64,000 nucleotides of DNA from Lentibacillus siamensis (GTDB lineage: Bacteria > Bacillota > Bacilli > Bacillales > Amphibacillaceae), in the NCBI RefSeq assembly GCF_039522605.1, contig NZ_BAAADS010000016.1:124001-188000 (forward strand). The letters are read 5' to 3'. Under the pieces are notes generated by a model. The model ran no database searches, had not been told where the DNA came from, and saw nothing but the letters and a program-made list of their open reading frames with translations. Below are positions 1 through 8,686 of this stretch, one piece after another (within the stretch, counting starts at the first letter, position 1; each line of letters begins with the position of its first letter). The position numbers were made by a program, and so were the translations under genes.

Positions 1-488
1 ACACTGACCACATCAAGGTAAATTCTGGCACCTTTCAGCTCGTTGGCACGAAGGTAAATAGCCCCTTGCTCATTGGTCACTTCCGCTCCAAGCGCCTCAA
101 ATCCTTTAATGTGCTGGTCGATTGGACGCGGACCGAGATGACAGCCGCCTGGCAGTCCGATGACCGCCTGCTTGAATTTACCCAGCATCGCACCCATAAA
201 ATAATAGGATGCCCGAAGTTTTTTGACTTTCCCATTTGGCAATGGCATCGACACCATGTGTTCCGGATCAATGTAAACCGTTTGTCCGTCCCAGCTGACT
301 TTGCCGCCGATTTCCTCGAGCAAACCGCCAAGTGTATAGATATCCGATATCTCCGGGAGACCTTCAATGGCTACCTCTGAATCGGCTAAAAGTGCAGCTG
401 GCAACAACGCAACTGCACTGTTTTTGGCACCATTAATCCGCACTTTTCCATTTAACAAATGACCGCCTTCAACTAACATCTTTTGCAC
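1..488 (-). CDS. murAB: UDP-N-acetylglucosamine 1-carboxyvinyltransferase, N-terminal part (runs off the window)
   Basis: Transfers enolpyruvate from PEP to UDP-GlcNAc, the first committed step of peptidoglycan synthesis, in the cytoplasm. Only about 162 N-terminal residues are in the window; the rest lies beyond base 1. Visible hallmarks are the GAKNSAVALLPA segment with the substrate-contacting Lys22-Asn23 pair, and the loop GGCHLGPRPID carrying the catalytic Cys116. I place the start at a GTG (486-488): a GGGGTG ribosome site lies 7 bases upstream and the N-terminus then aligns with B. subtilis MurAB (MurZ); an ATG at 477-479 is the alternative. It follows tal by 117 bases, the same neighbour as in B. 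subtilis, which favours the MurAB paralogue over MurAA. Confidence 0.93.
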   Translation of the reverse strand, partial: MQKMLVEGGHLLNGKVRINGAKNSAVALLPAALLADSEVAIEGLPEISDIYTLGGLLEEIGGKVSWDGQTVYIDPEHMVSMPLPNGKVKKLRASYYFMGAMLGKFKQAVIGLPGGCHLGPRPIDQHIKGFEALGAEVTNEQGAIYLRANELKGARIYLDVVS

Positions 489-605
489 TTTGGAGCACCC
501 CACTTTGTTTGTTACAGGACTTACTGATGCAGGCTGACATTAAACTGCCACTCATTTTCATCCATATTCAACCATAGTTTGCACAAATTTTCCATTTTCA
601 TGTAT

Positions 606-1247
606 TTATTTTTGCTTATTCCAATCAGAAAGGAATTTTTCGATGCCCTGGTCTGTTAATGGATGTTTGACGAGCTGTCCCAGTACCTTGTATGGGATTG
701 TTGCAATATGTGCTCCATTTGCTGCTGCATCGATAACATGCAGTGGATGTCTGATTGAAGCAGCAATAATTTCAGTTTCGATGCCGTGACGATCGAATAT
801 TTGCGAAATCGTTGCAATTAAGTCCATTCCGTCATGCCCGATATCATCGAGTCTGCCAAGGAATGGTGATACGTATGATGCACCTGCCCGTGCTGCAAGC
901 AGTGCCTGGTTTGCATTGAAAACCAATGTAACGTTTGTCTTGATATTCAAATCACTGAATGCTTTAACTGCTTTTAAGCCTTCCAGTGTCATCGGAACTT
1001 TGACCGTAATATTTGGTGCAATCGCGGCAAGCTCCTTGCCTTCCTTAATCATACCTTCTGCATCTTCGGCAATTACTTCAGCACTGACGGAACCGTCCAC
1101 TTCACTGGTGATTTCCTTTAATCGGTCATGGAAAGAAACACCTTCCTTTGCCACCAGGCTCGGGTTAGTCGTTACGCCGGCAAGAATTCCAAGGTCATTT
1201 GCAGAACGTACCTCATCAATATTCGCTGTATCGATAAAAAATTTCAT
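606..1247 (-). CDS. tal: Transaldolase (small FSA/MipB type)
   Basis: Non-oxidative pentose phosphate enzyme that moves a dihydroxyacetone unit between sugar phosphates. At 213 residues it is the short bacterial form (B. subtilis YwjH). The Schiff-base lysine is Lys83 in NITVKVPMT, and the N-terminal FIDTANIDEV and GVTTNPSL motifs are intact. An AGTGGGG ribosome site precedes the ATG. It lies between spo0F and murAB as in B. subtilis, except that fbaA, which normally separates spo0F from tal, is not here. Related fructose-6-phosphate aldolases share this fold, so exact substrate preference is inferred from synteny. Confidence 0.93.
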   Translation of the reverse strand: MKFFIDTANIDEVRSANDLGILAGVTTNPSLVAKEGVSFHDRLKEITSEVDGSVSAEVIAEDAEGMIKEGKELAAIAPNITVKVPMTLEGLKAVKAFSDLNIKTNVTLVFNANQALLAARAGASYVSPFLGRLDDIGHDGMDLIATISQIFDRHGIETEIIAASIRHPLHVIDAAANGAHIATIPYKVLGQLVKHPLTDQGIEKFLSDWNKQK

Positions 1248-1544
1248 GATTATTTACCCCACTTTCCTGCATTATTAATGCTTATGACTCTTTTCCGCTC
1301 AAATGAACCGGATGCGGATATTTCAACTGCATTTATCCGATTTCAATTCGACAATAATACTGTAAAAGCACAATTATTCGACGGCTTTTTTCGTCAATAT
1401 GACAATGATTCCATGATTATGAAAGCCATGCAACCCGCCTATCCAAAAATACCAAAGTCATTTTGTCTATAATTTTGCTACAATATTAGAATACCAACTA
1501 CTGACGGAAGTGGCAAGAGCAAATGCCCAAGTGCTAATTCCTCA
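1248..1544. other. Intergenic region where fbaA would be expected
   Basis: About 300 bases between tal and the spo0F terminator. I find no convincing gene. An A/T-rich stretch near 1470-1500 read on the minus strand could hold the tal-murAB promoter, but no clear -35/-10 pair stands out. In B. subtilis the class II aldolase gene fbaA sits at this point. Confidence 0.5.
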
Positions 1545-1582
1545 CAAAAAAACAACCGGTGATGCAATCATCGGCTGTTTTG
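1545..1582 (-). terminator. Rho-independent terminator of spo0F
   Basis: On the minus strand AAAACAGCCGATGAT pairs with ATCACCGGTTGTTTT across a three-base loop and is followed by a T run. It starts 9 bases past the spo0F stop, so spo0F is probably transcribed separately from tal. Confidence 0.85.
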
Positions 1583-1590
1583 ATTCGTCA

Positions 1591-1950
1591 TTATCCAAGC
1601 AAACTTTTGGTATAATCACAAACCTCCTGAACATTAAACGGTTTTGCCAGAACTTTTTTCACCGGACTTAACTGTTCGGCTTCCGTGCTGATATCTTCCG
1701 GAAGTCCACTCATAATAATTGCCGGCGTTGAAATATCACCGTCTTTCATCTCCCTCAGCACTTCAATGCCGTCAACTACAGGCAATTTATAATCCAGCAT
1801 AATTAAATCGAATTTTTTACTGAACAGCCTATCAAGCGCTTCTTTTCCAGTTGTCACAGTCGTTACATGATAGCCTTCATTTGTAAAAACCTCCTGCAAG
1901 AGCAGGCGGATACCAGGCTGATCATCGACGACCAGAATCTCTCTTGTCAT
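1591..1950 (-). CDS. spo0F: Sporulation phosphorelay response regulator Spo0F
   Basis: Single-domain receiver that takes phosphate from sporulation sensor kinases and hands it to Spo0B, on the way to Spo0A. The 119 residues show the acidic pair Asp9-Asp10, phospho-acceptor Asp53 in MLDYKLP, Ser81 (the switch Thr/Ser) and Lys103 in AKPF. No output domain follows, as expected. The region after the switch residue (SGLPEDIS) differs clearly from B. subtilis Spo0F (TAYGELDM), so identification leans on synteny with pyrG upstream and on a matching sigma-H promoter. A generic single-domain regulator is the weaker alternative. Confidence 0.88.
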   Translation of the reverse strand: MTREILVVDDQPGIRLLLQEVFTNEGYHVTTVTTGKEALDRLFSKKFDLIMLDYKLPVVDGIEVLREMKDGDISTPAIIMSGLPEDISTEAEQLSPVKKVLAKPFNVQEVCDYTKSLLG

Positions 1951-2018
1951 AATGTATAACCATCCCCATCCCCGTATCGCAATTGTGTAATTTTTTCCCC
2001 TAATATCGATTTTTGCAC

Positions 2019-2055
2019 ATTATAACTAATTCAACGTAAATTGAAAATATCCTTC
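2019..2055 (-). promoter_or_regulatory. Overlapping sigma-H and sigma-A promoters of spo0F
   Basis: On the minus strand GAAGGATAT (2047-2055), an 11-base spacer and GTTGAATTA (2027-2035) fit the sigma-H consensus RNAGGAWWW-N11/12-RNNGAATWW at every position. A perfect sigma-A -10 TATAAT (2019-2024) lies just downstream, with TTTTCA 17 bases upstream of it. B. subtilis spo0F is likewise read from a vegetative and a sigma-H promoter. Confidence 0.8.
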
Positions 2056-2100
2056 CGCGTCAGCACTTTTCATCAAGAAATAAGTAATTTGTAGCGGACG

Positions 2101-2156
2101 CATACAGAAGACCTACACAATGAAGAGGTTAAACTCACAGTGTGTAGGTCCTGCAT
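2101..2156 (-). terminator. Inverted repeat after pyrG, possible terminator
   Basis: GACCTACACA (2110-2119) pairs with TGTGTAGGTC (2141-2150) and the flanking GCATAC/GTATGC extend the stem. It directly abuts the pyrG stop. The U tract is poor, so it may stabilise the 3' end rather than terminate by itself. Confidence 0.5.
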
Positions 2157-2157
2157 A

Positions 2158-3771
2158 CTATTTATCGTTCCGCTGTTTGTGTGCCGCTCCGATAAACCCT
2201 TCGAACAATGCTTGCGGATTTGTCGGACGTGACTTGAACTCCGGATGGAATTGACAAGCTACAAACCACGGATGATCCGAAATTTCGATTGTCTCAATCA
2301 ATCTGCCATCCGGACTTGTCCCGGAAAAGACAAACCCGTTATCTGCCATTTGCTCGCGGTATTCATTGTTAAATTCATAACGGTGACGATGCCGTTCATA
2401 AACAAGATCGTCATTTTGGTAGGCGGCTTTCGTTTTCGTACCGTCAACCAGCTTGCATGGATAGATACCAAGTCTTAATGTGCCGCCCATATCGGAAATA
2501 TTTTTCTGCTCCGGAAGCAGGTCAATGATCGGATATGGTGTCTGCGGATTTATTTCAGCCGAATGCGCCTCGTCCAATCCGAGTACATTTCGGGCAAATT
2601 CCACTGTTGCCAGCTGCATCCCCAGACAGATGCCGAAGTATGGAACCTTATTTTCACGGGCGTAACGGATTGCTTCAATTTTTCCTTCAATTCCACGATT
2701 GCCGAATCCACCTGGAACAAGAACGCCATCCACATTTTTCAATTCCTGTTTGATGTGCTCTTTGTCCAGTTTCTCAGCATTAATCCATTTCACTTCCACA
2801 TTGGAATCATAGGAATAGCCAGCGTGTTTCAGCGACTCAACAACCGAAAGATACGCATCCGGAAGTTCCACATATTTTCCGACAAGGCCGATTGTAATGG
2901 TTTTTGAAAGGCCACGTACTTTATTGACCAGTTTCATCCATTCATCCATATCTGCCGGGCCGCACTCCAGGCCAAAGTGGTTACAGGTAAGCTGATCGAG
3001 CTGCTGCTCCTGCAAAGATACCGGAATCTGGTACAATGTGTCCGCATCAATCATTTCAATTACTGCCTGTTCATCGATATCACAGAAAAGCGCAATTTTC
3101 TCTTTCATTTCCGTGCTGATCGGAAGTTCGGTTCGCAGTACAATCGCATCCGGCTGAATCCCCAGCGAGCGCAACTCTTTCACACTGTGCTGAGTCGGTT
3201 TTGTCTTCATTTCACCTGCCGCCTTAATGTATGGAACAAGTGTGCAATGGATGTACATGACATGGTCTCTGCCGATGTCGCTTTTAATCTGCCGGATTGC
3301 TTCCAGAAATGGCAATGATTCAATGTCACCGACTGTACCGCCGATTTCGGTAATGACAACATCAGCCTTCGTTTCCTGTCCGGCACGGAAAACCTGTTCC
3401 TTGATCTCATTGGTAATATGCGGAATAACCTGCACCGTACCACCGAGGTAATCACCACGGCGCTCTTTTTTAATGACACTGGAATACACTTTTCCCGTTG
3501 TAATGTTACTGTATTTGTTCAGGTTAATATCGGTAAACCGTTCATAATGTCCCAGGTCAAGGTCTGTCTCCGCACCGTCCTCAGTTACAAAAACTTCACC
3601 GTGCTGGTACGGACTCATCGTTCCCGGGTCGACATTAATGTATGGGTCAAATTTCTGGATGGTAATTTTTAATCCGCGATTCTTCAATAACCGTCCCAAT
3701 GAAGCAGCAGTTATCCCTTTTCCCAACGAAGAAACAACGCCCCCGGTTACAAATATATATTTCGTCATCAT
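2158..3771 (-). CDS. pyrG: CTP synthase
   Basis: Converts UTP to CTP using ATP and glutamine. The 537 residues are the usual length. The N-terminal synthase domain opens with the P-loop region TGGVVSSLGKGI; the C-terminal class I glutamine amidotransferase domain has its nucleophile in GICLGMQ near residue 380 and the His/Glu pair in QFHPEF. Two consecutive ATG codons open the frame; either may be used. It lies between rpoE and spo0F as in B. subtilis. A dispersed repeat sits about 100 bases upstream, and I do not see the GGGCTC start site plus attenuator that controls B. subtilis pyrG, so regulation may differ. Confidence 0.97.
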   Translation of the reverse strand: MMTKYIFVTGGVVSSLGKGITAASLGRLLKNRGLKITIQKFDPYINVDPGTMSPYQHGEVFVTEDGAETDLDLGHYERFTDINLNKYSNITTGKVYSSVIKKERRGDYLGGTVQVIPHITNEIKEQVFRAGQETKADVVITEIGGTVGDIESLPFLEAIRQIKSDIGRDHVMYIHCTLVPYIKAAGEMKTKPTQHSVKELRSLGIQPDAIVLRTELPISTEMKEKIALFCDIDEQAVIEMIDADTLYQIPVSLQEQQLDQLTCNHFGLECGPADMDEWMKLVNKVRGLSKTITIGLVGKYVELPDAYLSVVESLKHAGYSYDSNVEVKWINAEKLDKEHIKQELKNVDGVLVPGGFGNRGIEGKIEAIRYARENKVPYFGICLGMQLATVEFARNVLGLDEAHSAEINPQTPYPIIDLLPEQKNISDMGGTLRLGIYPCKLVDGTKTKAAYQNDDLVYERHRHRYEFNNEYREQMADNGFVFSGTSPDGRLIETIEISDHPWFVACQFHPEFKSRPTNPQALFEGFIGAAHKQRNDK

Positions 3772-3869
3772 ACATCCCTCTTCTTTCTATTGTTAATATG
3801 TTCGTTTGTGTGAAAAATAAATCATGAAAAGCTTTATTGCCGTTTTTATCTTTTGTATGAGCTGTGACA

Positions 3870-4101
3870 CCGCTCCGGAAATACACTTCGCTTTCACTTT
3901 CGAGCATAAGTGCGACATCTGCTCAAGCAAGCTTTCGCAGTGTCTTCTTTACCGGGGGCGGCTGCTGAGCCTCTTCGTGCTCGTCGTGTTGCAAGTAATT
4001 TCGGAGAAGCACCACTCCTCGCAGAAAAGATCGCTGACGCACTACGAGTCTCACCTAGGCCTCAGCTACCCCAGGAGTCTCCGTGTATTTCCTCCGCTGT
4101 G
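3870..4101. repeat. MITE-like dispersed repeat R1, copy 1
   Basis: Non-coding block of about 230 bp whose ends are imperfect inverted repeats (CCGCTCCGGAAATACAC at the left; CAGCGGAGGAAATACAC reading inward from the right). Near-copies occur at 22216-22389 (same orientation, internal part missing) and 23659-23893 (opposite orientation). It lies between the rpoE terminator and pyrG. Short ORFs across it are by-products. Confidence 0.85.
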
Positions 4102-4127
4102 ATTCACGGATAAAAAAAGAACCAAAA

Positions 4128-4171
4128 AACAAAAAAAGCGCTCCCCTCTTTTGGTAAGGGGAAACGCTTTG
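4128..4171 (-). terminator. Rho-independent terminator of rpoE
   Basis: Minus strand AAAGCGTTTCCCC pairs with GGGGAGCGCTTT around a loop and is followed by seven T. It lies about 70 bases past the rpoE stop. Confidence 0.9.
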
Positions 4172-4238
4172 TATCTTTTAAATTAAAGAGCCCAATAAAA
4201 ATTGTACGCATACGCTATGAAAAAGTCAAGCAGGGTTT

Positions 4239-4793
4239 TTATTTCTTTTCGTCTTCTTGATCCTCTTCTTCGTCATCATATTCTTCGTCTTCGTCGTGTT
4301 CCTCATCGTCGTAATCATAATCGTCACGTTCATCATCGAAGCCGCCGTCAAGGTGGTCTTCTTCATCGTCAGCTGCTTCATCTTCAAACTTATCCGTCAG
4401 CACCTCGAGGTCATTCTCGGGAACATCCGGCTCCGGTTCCGGTTCTTTCTTTTTAGCTGCCTGTTTCTTTTTTGTTGCTTTCTTTTTCGTCGTACTTTTC
4501 TTTTTCTTCTTTGGTGCCCCGCCTTCCTCATCAATCTGTTCGACAGGGTACCAGCGTTTCAGACCCCAGATACCGGAGCCTGTTGTTATCAACCGGCCAT
4601 CAACCGTCAGATCTGTATAAAACTGGGAAAGGTATCCCGCTTTTTGTTCTTCGGTAAACCCTTTCATTTCAGCAACCTGATCATATAACTCGCTGTAATG
4701 AACAGCTTTCTGTTTACCTGATAAAATATGATGCGCCAAATCAACCATTGGCATTCTTTGCATTTCCTCGCGGCTGTAATCGTTCAAACCCAT
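4239..4793 (-). CDS. rpoE: DNA-directed RNA polymerase delta subunit
   Basis: Gram-positive RNA polymerase accessory subunit that increases promoter selectivity and transcript recycling. The 184-residue protein has the N-terminal winged-helix HARE domain (about residues 14-82, YSELYDQVAEMKGF and WGLKRWYP), then a short lysine-rich stretch (KKKKK, about 96-118) and a very long acidic, disordered tail of Asp, Glu and Tyr. Basic stretch followed by acidic tail is typical of the family. A GGGAG ribosome site precedes the ATG. In B. subtilis acdA and fadF are the next genes upstream, and their counterparts lie upstream here too. Confidence 0.97.
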   Translation of the reverse strand: MGLNDYSREEMQRMPMVDLAHHILSGKQKAVHYSELYDQVAEMKGFTEEQKAGYLSQFYTDLTVDGRLITTGSGIWGLKRWYPVEQIDEEGGAPKKKKKSTTKKKATKKKQAAKKKEPEPEPDVPENDLEVLTDKFEDEAADDEEDHLDGGFDDERDDYDYDDEEHDEDEEYDDEEEDQEDEKK

Positions 4794-4931
4794 GCTACCG
4801 CACTCCCTTTTTACATGTATTTAGGTGATGCTGTCTGTTCATCAAATCATTATGTCCATTTTATAAATGCATATTATAAAGCATAACATACATTGTAATC
4901 AAATCTGAATTGAATATGCCTGGAATACCTG

Positions 4932-4967
4932 AAAAAAGTTGAGAAAAACTTGTTTTCTCAACTTTTT
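4932..4967. terminator. Symmetrical (bidirectional) terminator hairpin
   Basis: AAAAAGTTGAGAAAA and TTTTCTCAACTTTTT form a perfect 15-bp stem with A and T runs on both sides. It lies between repeat R3 and rpoE and could end the icmF operon transcript after it reads through R3. Confidence 0.8.
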
Positions 4968-5027
4968 ATCAATGCATAGGAAACTATAAAATTTATTACT
5001 TGTGGATAATTTTTATATTAATGAAAA

Positions 5028-5400
5028 GCCACGTCCGGCTACAGTGCCCAGCGACTAGCAGTGAACTTGGTGGGACGAGCATTTAGCGCAGTCCCAAACT
5101 TCGCACTTCCTCACTACGATAAAGAAGACTTGCCGATTGGTGAAACCAGAGGCTTAGTCGCACTTATACCCTTGCGGTGAAAGTCAACATCGGTTCGTAC
5201 TTTAAGGAAGGCCGACTAAAACCGGCCTCCCGCGCCAACGTCGACACACCCCTATGAAGGGGCGTGTTTCCTTTATCTCATTGCGGATTAAAGAAGATCG
5301 GCTAACTTCGCCGCTTTGCGCGGCAACGCCGACCCACCCTGCATGGCAGGGCGCAGTTTGTACGTCGCTAAACGGGCGCTTACGCCTTTGTTCATGAAAT
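5028..5400. repeat. Long intergenic repeat-like element R3 with internal duplication
   Basis: About 370 bp without coding potential, richer in GC than its surroundings. It contains several hairpins, for example ACACCCC/GGGGCGTGT at 5246-5272. Two blocks at about 5210-5278 and 5296-5366 look like diverged copies of each other: each has GGC(C)GAC(T), CGCG.CAACG.CGAC and CACCC-ATG-GGG in the same order. From memory, sequences of this style recur between genes of many Bacillaceae; only one copy is in this window. Confidence 0.55.
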
Positions 5401-5443
5401 TTACAGTTTTTCCGTAACGGGGTGGATCTGTTCGTTTTTGTTC

Positions 5444-8400
5444 CTACATATTCCTTCGATACTGCCCGCCGACTTCGTAAAGTGCGTTGGTAATTTGGCC
5501 AAGACTGGCGACCTTTACAGTTTCCATCAATTCAACGAAAATATTTCCGCCTGATGCCGCAGTTTCCTTCAGCCTGGATAATGCTGCTTCGGTGTGGTCT
5601 TTGTTTGCATCCTGGAATTTATGCAGTTCACTGATCTGGTGCTCTTTTTCCTCTTTGGATGCACGAGCAAGTTCCATCGAATCAATCTGATCTTCTGATG
5701 GCGGATTCGGATTGATATACGTATTCACGCCGACAAGCGGCAGCTCACCGGAATGTTTTTTGCCTTCATAATAAAGTGATTCTTCCTGGATTTTCCCGCG
5801 CTGATATTGACGCTCCATCGCACCAAGTACGCCGCCGCGGTCGTTCATTTTTTCAAATTCCTGCAGAACTGCTTCTTCCACGAGATCTGTCAGTTCTTCT
5901 ACCACAAACGATCCTTGCAGGGAATTTTCGTTTTTCGTCAGACCGAATTCCTTATTAATAATCATCTGAATGGCCATCGCGCGTCGGACAGATTCTTCTG
6001 TCGGTGTCGTGATTGCCTCATCATATGCATTCGTATGCAGGGAATTCGTGTTATCCTGGATCGCCAGCAGTGCTTGCAGCGTTGTCCGGATATCATTAAA
6101 ATCAATTTCCTGGGCATGCAGTGAGCGTCCGGAAGTCTGAATATGGTACTTCAACTTCTGACTTCGTTCATTGGCGCCATATTTATCGCGCATCGTGACA
6201 GCCCAGATGCGGCGGGCTACACGTCCGATTACTGTGTACTCCGGATCGAGTCCGTTTGAAAAGAAGAACGACAGGTTTTTCGCAAATTTGTTTACGTCCA
6301 TTCCACGGCTTAAATAGTACTCCACATACGTGAATCCGTTTGCCAGCGTAAAAGCAAGCTGTGTAATCGGGTTTGCTCCAGCTTCGGCAATGTGGTAGCC
6401 GGAAATCGATACGGAATAATAGTTGCGTACCTGTTTGTCGATAAAGTACTGCTGGATATCCCCCATCATCCTGAGTGCGAATTCGGTTGAGAAGATACAG
6501 GTGTTCTGACCTTGGTCCTCTTTCAAAATATCCGCCTGTACCGTGCCGCGGACAACGGATACCGTTTCATCGCGGATTGCTTCGTACTCTTCTCTGTTCG
6601 GCTCACGGTTATTTTCTTCTTTAAACTTGGCAATCTGCTGATCAATTGCCGTATTAAAATACATCGCCAAAATAATCGGTGCCGGTCCGTTAATCGTCAT
6701 TGACACGGACGTTTTCGGGTCGGTCAGATCAAAACCGCTGTACAACTTTTTCATGTCGTCCAATGTACAGATGCTCACACCACTTTCACCGACTTTTCCA
6801 TATATATCCGGACGTTCAGCCGGATCCTCGCCGTACAAAGTCACGGAGTCGAAAGCAGTCGAAAGCCGTTTAGCGTCTTCATTTTTGGATAAATAATGAA
6901 AACGGCGGTTGGTTCGTTCTGGCGTTCCTTCGCCGGCAAACTGACGGGTTGGGTCCTCTCCCTTTCGTTTGAACGGGAAAACACCTGCCGTGAACGGAAA
7001 TACGCCTGGTACATTTTCCTTCATCAGCCAGGTCAGACGCTCCCCCCAATCCGTAAATTTCGGGAAGGCAACCTTAGGAACTTTCAATCCGGCAAGTGAT
7101 TCCGTTGTCAGATCGATCTCAATTTCTTTGTCACGAACCGTATATGTCAGCTTATCCCCGCTGTAACGTTCCTTCGTTTCGTCCCACCCATGAAGCATTT
7201 TTTTAGCTTTCGGATCCAATTCATCCTGGTACGTTTCCATTGAATTATTGATTGCTTCAACAGCATTCTCGTCGTCCAGTATTTCTTTTGCACCTTCCAG
7301 CTGGTAAAGTTTCCGGGCAATGTTACTCTGTTTATCGGCATGCTTATGATAATTGCGGACATGTGTGGCAATTTCACGCAAGTAATGCCGGCGTTCATTC
7401 GTTATAATCATGTTATCTTTTTGTGCGATGATATTCCGTTCAAAATCAACCGCATTGTCCCAGTCATATTTTTCATTTAATGTATCAATGATCGAAGCAA
7501 ACAAGGAATTTGTTCCGGCATCATTAAACTGGCTTGCAATGGTACCATAAACAGGAAATTTCGTTTTATCTTCATGAAACAGCATATGACTGCGTTCGTA
7601 CTGTTTACGTACCTGATTGAGGGCATCCTCGGAACCTTTTTGCTCAAATTTATTAATAACAATGAAATCAGCAAAATCTATCATATCGATTTTTTCCAGT
7701 TGTGACGGTGCACCAAATTCAGCCGTCATCACATACATCGACAGATCAGTAACGTCAGTAATTGCTGCATCACCCTGCCCAATTCCGCTTGTTTCAACAA
7801 TGATAAAATCGTAGTTTGCTGCACGCACAACATCAATGACATCCTGGATTGCCTTGGATAATTCACTTCTCGAATCGCGTGTTGCCAGTGAGCGCATATA
7901 TACACGATCGGTAAAAATAGCGTTCATCCGAATCCGATCACCTAATAATGCGCCGCCGGTTTTCTTTTTCGTCGGATCAATCGAGATAATGGCAATTTTC
8001 TTGTCAGGCACCTCATTGATAAAGCGGCGAATCAGTTCGTCGGTCAGGGAGCTTTTCCCCGCGCCGCCGGTACCGGTCATCCCCATAACCGGGGCATGGT
8101 TGGATTGTTCCTGCAGTTTTTTCAGAATGGAATGTTTCTGAGAATCATCATCCTGGCTGCTTTCCATATACGTTATGAACCGGGCAACTGCCTGACGCTC
8201 ACCTGCTGCCAATTTTTCCTGATCCTGTTTCAAGTCGATGGGCGGGAGAAAATCACATTCCTCCAGCATCTGATTGATCATACCCTGAAGACCCAATTCA
8301 CGGCCGTTTTCCGGTGAAAAGATCCGTGAAACACCGTACTCATGCAGTTCTTTAATTTCCCGCGGGATAATGACACCCCCGCCCCCGCCGTACACTTTGA

Positions 8401-8686
8401 TGTGTGAAGCACCTAATTCATTCAGCAAATCAATCATATATTTGAAGTATTCAACATGACCTCCCTGATACGATGAAATCGCGATACCTTGCGCATCCTC
8501 CTGAATTGCCGCATGGACCACTTCTTCAACGGACCGGTTGTGGCCGAGGTGGATCACTTCTGCTCCGCTTGCCTGAAGAATCCGGCGCATAATGTTGATG
8601 GACGCATCATGGCCATCATACAAACTTGATGCCGTTACAAAACGAACGGGATTTTCCGGTTTATACAGTTGCACTTGTTCCATCAT
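5444..8686 (-). CDS. icmF: Fused isobutyryl-CoA mutase IcmF (B12-dependent mutase with G-protein chaperone)
   Basis: Adenosylcobalamin-dependent enzyme that interconverts isobutyryl-CoA and n-butyryl-CoA; some relatives act on pivalyl-/isovaleryl-CoA. The roughly 1080 residues follow the IcmF order: B12-binding domain (about 10-145, with DGHD at 24-27 and the GGGGV loop near 100), a MeaB-like GTPase (P-loop GTGGAGKSS at 205-213; NKFE in place of NKxD) and the C-terminal mutase barrel. The frame extends upstream to a TTG at 8824, but AGGAGG sits 4 and 7 bases before two ATGs at 8686 and 8683, so translation starts there. It overlaps the tetR 3' end by 26 bases and is the last gene of the operon. 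Confidence 0.93.
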   Translation of the reverse strand: MMEQVQLYKPENPVRFVTASSLYDGHDASINIMRRILQASGAEVIHLGHNRSVEEVVHAAIQEDAQGIAISSYQGGHVEYFKYMIDLLNELGASHIKVYGGGGGVIIPREIKELHEYGVSRIFSPENGRELGLQGMINQMLEECDFLPPIDLKQDQEKLAAGERQAVARFITYMESSQDDDSQKHSILKKLQEQSNHAPVMGMTGTGGAGKSSLTDELIRRFINEVPDKKIAIISIDPTKKKTGGALLGDRIRMNAIFTDRVYMRSLATRDSRSELSKAIQDVIDVVRAANYDFIIVETSGIGQGDAAITDVTDLSMYVMTAEFGAPSQLEKIDMIDFADFIVINKFEQKGSEDALNQVRKQYERSHMLFHEDKTKFPVYGTIASQFNDAGTNSLFASIIDTLNEKYDWDNAVDFERNIIAQKDNMIITNERRHYLREIATHVRNYHKHADKQSNIARKLYQLEGAKEILDDENAVEAINNSMETYQDELDPKAKKMLHGWDETKERYSGDKLTYTVRDKEIEIDLTTESLAGLKVPKVAFPKFTDWGERLTWLMKENVPGVFPFTAGVFPFKRKGEDPTRQFAGEGTPERTNRRFHYLSKNEDAKRLSTAFDSVTLYGEDPAERPDIYGKVGESGVSICTLDDMKKLYSGFDLTDPKTSVSMTINGPAPIILAMYFNTAIDQQIAKFKEENNREPNREEYEAIRDETVSVVRGTVQADILKEDQGQNTCIFSTEFALRMMGDIQQYFIDKQVRNYYSVSISGYHIAEAGANPITQLAFTLANGFTYVEYYLSRGMDVNKFAKNLSFFFSNGLDPEYTVIGRVARRIWAVTMRDKYGANERSQKLKYHIQTSGRSLHAQEIDFNDIRTTLQALLAIQDNTNSLHTNAYDEAITTPTEESVRRAMAIQMIINKEFGLTKNENSLQGSFVVEELTDLVEEAVLQEFEKMNDRGGVLGAMERQYQRGKIQEESLYYEGKKHSGELPLVGVNTYINPNPPSEDQIDSMELARASKEEKEHQISELHKFQDANKDHTEAALSRLKETAASGGNIFVELMETVKVASLGQITNALYEVGGQYRRNM

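Noticed and set aside
3824..4113. Two plus-strand frames upstream of pyrG
   Set aside because: They fall on repeat R1, which is non-coding by comparison of its three copies (indels not in multiples of three).
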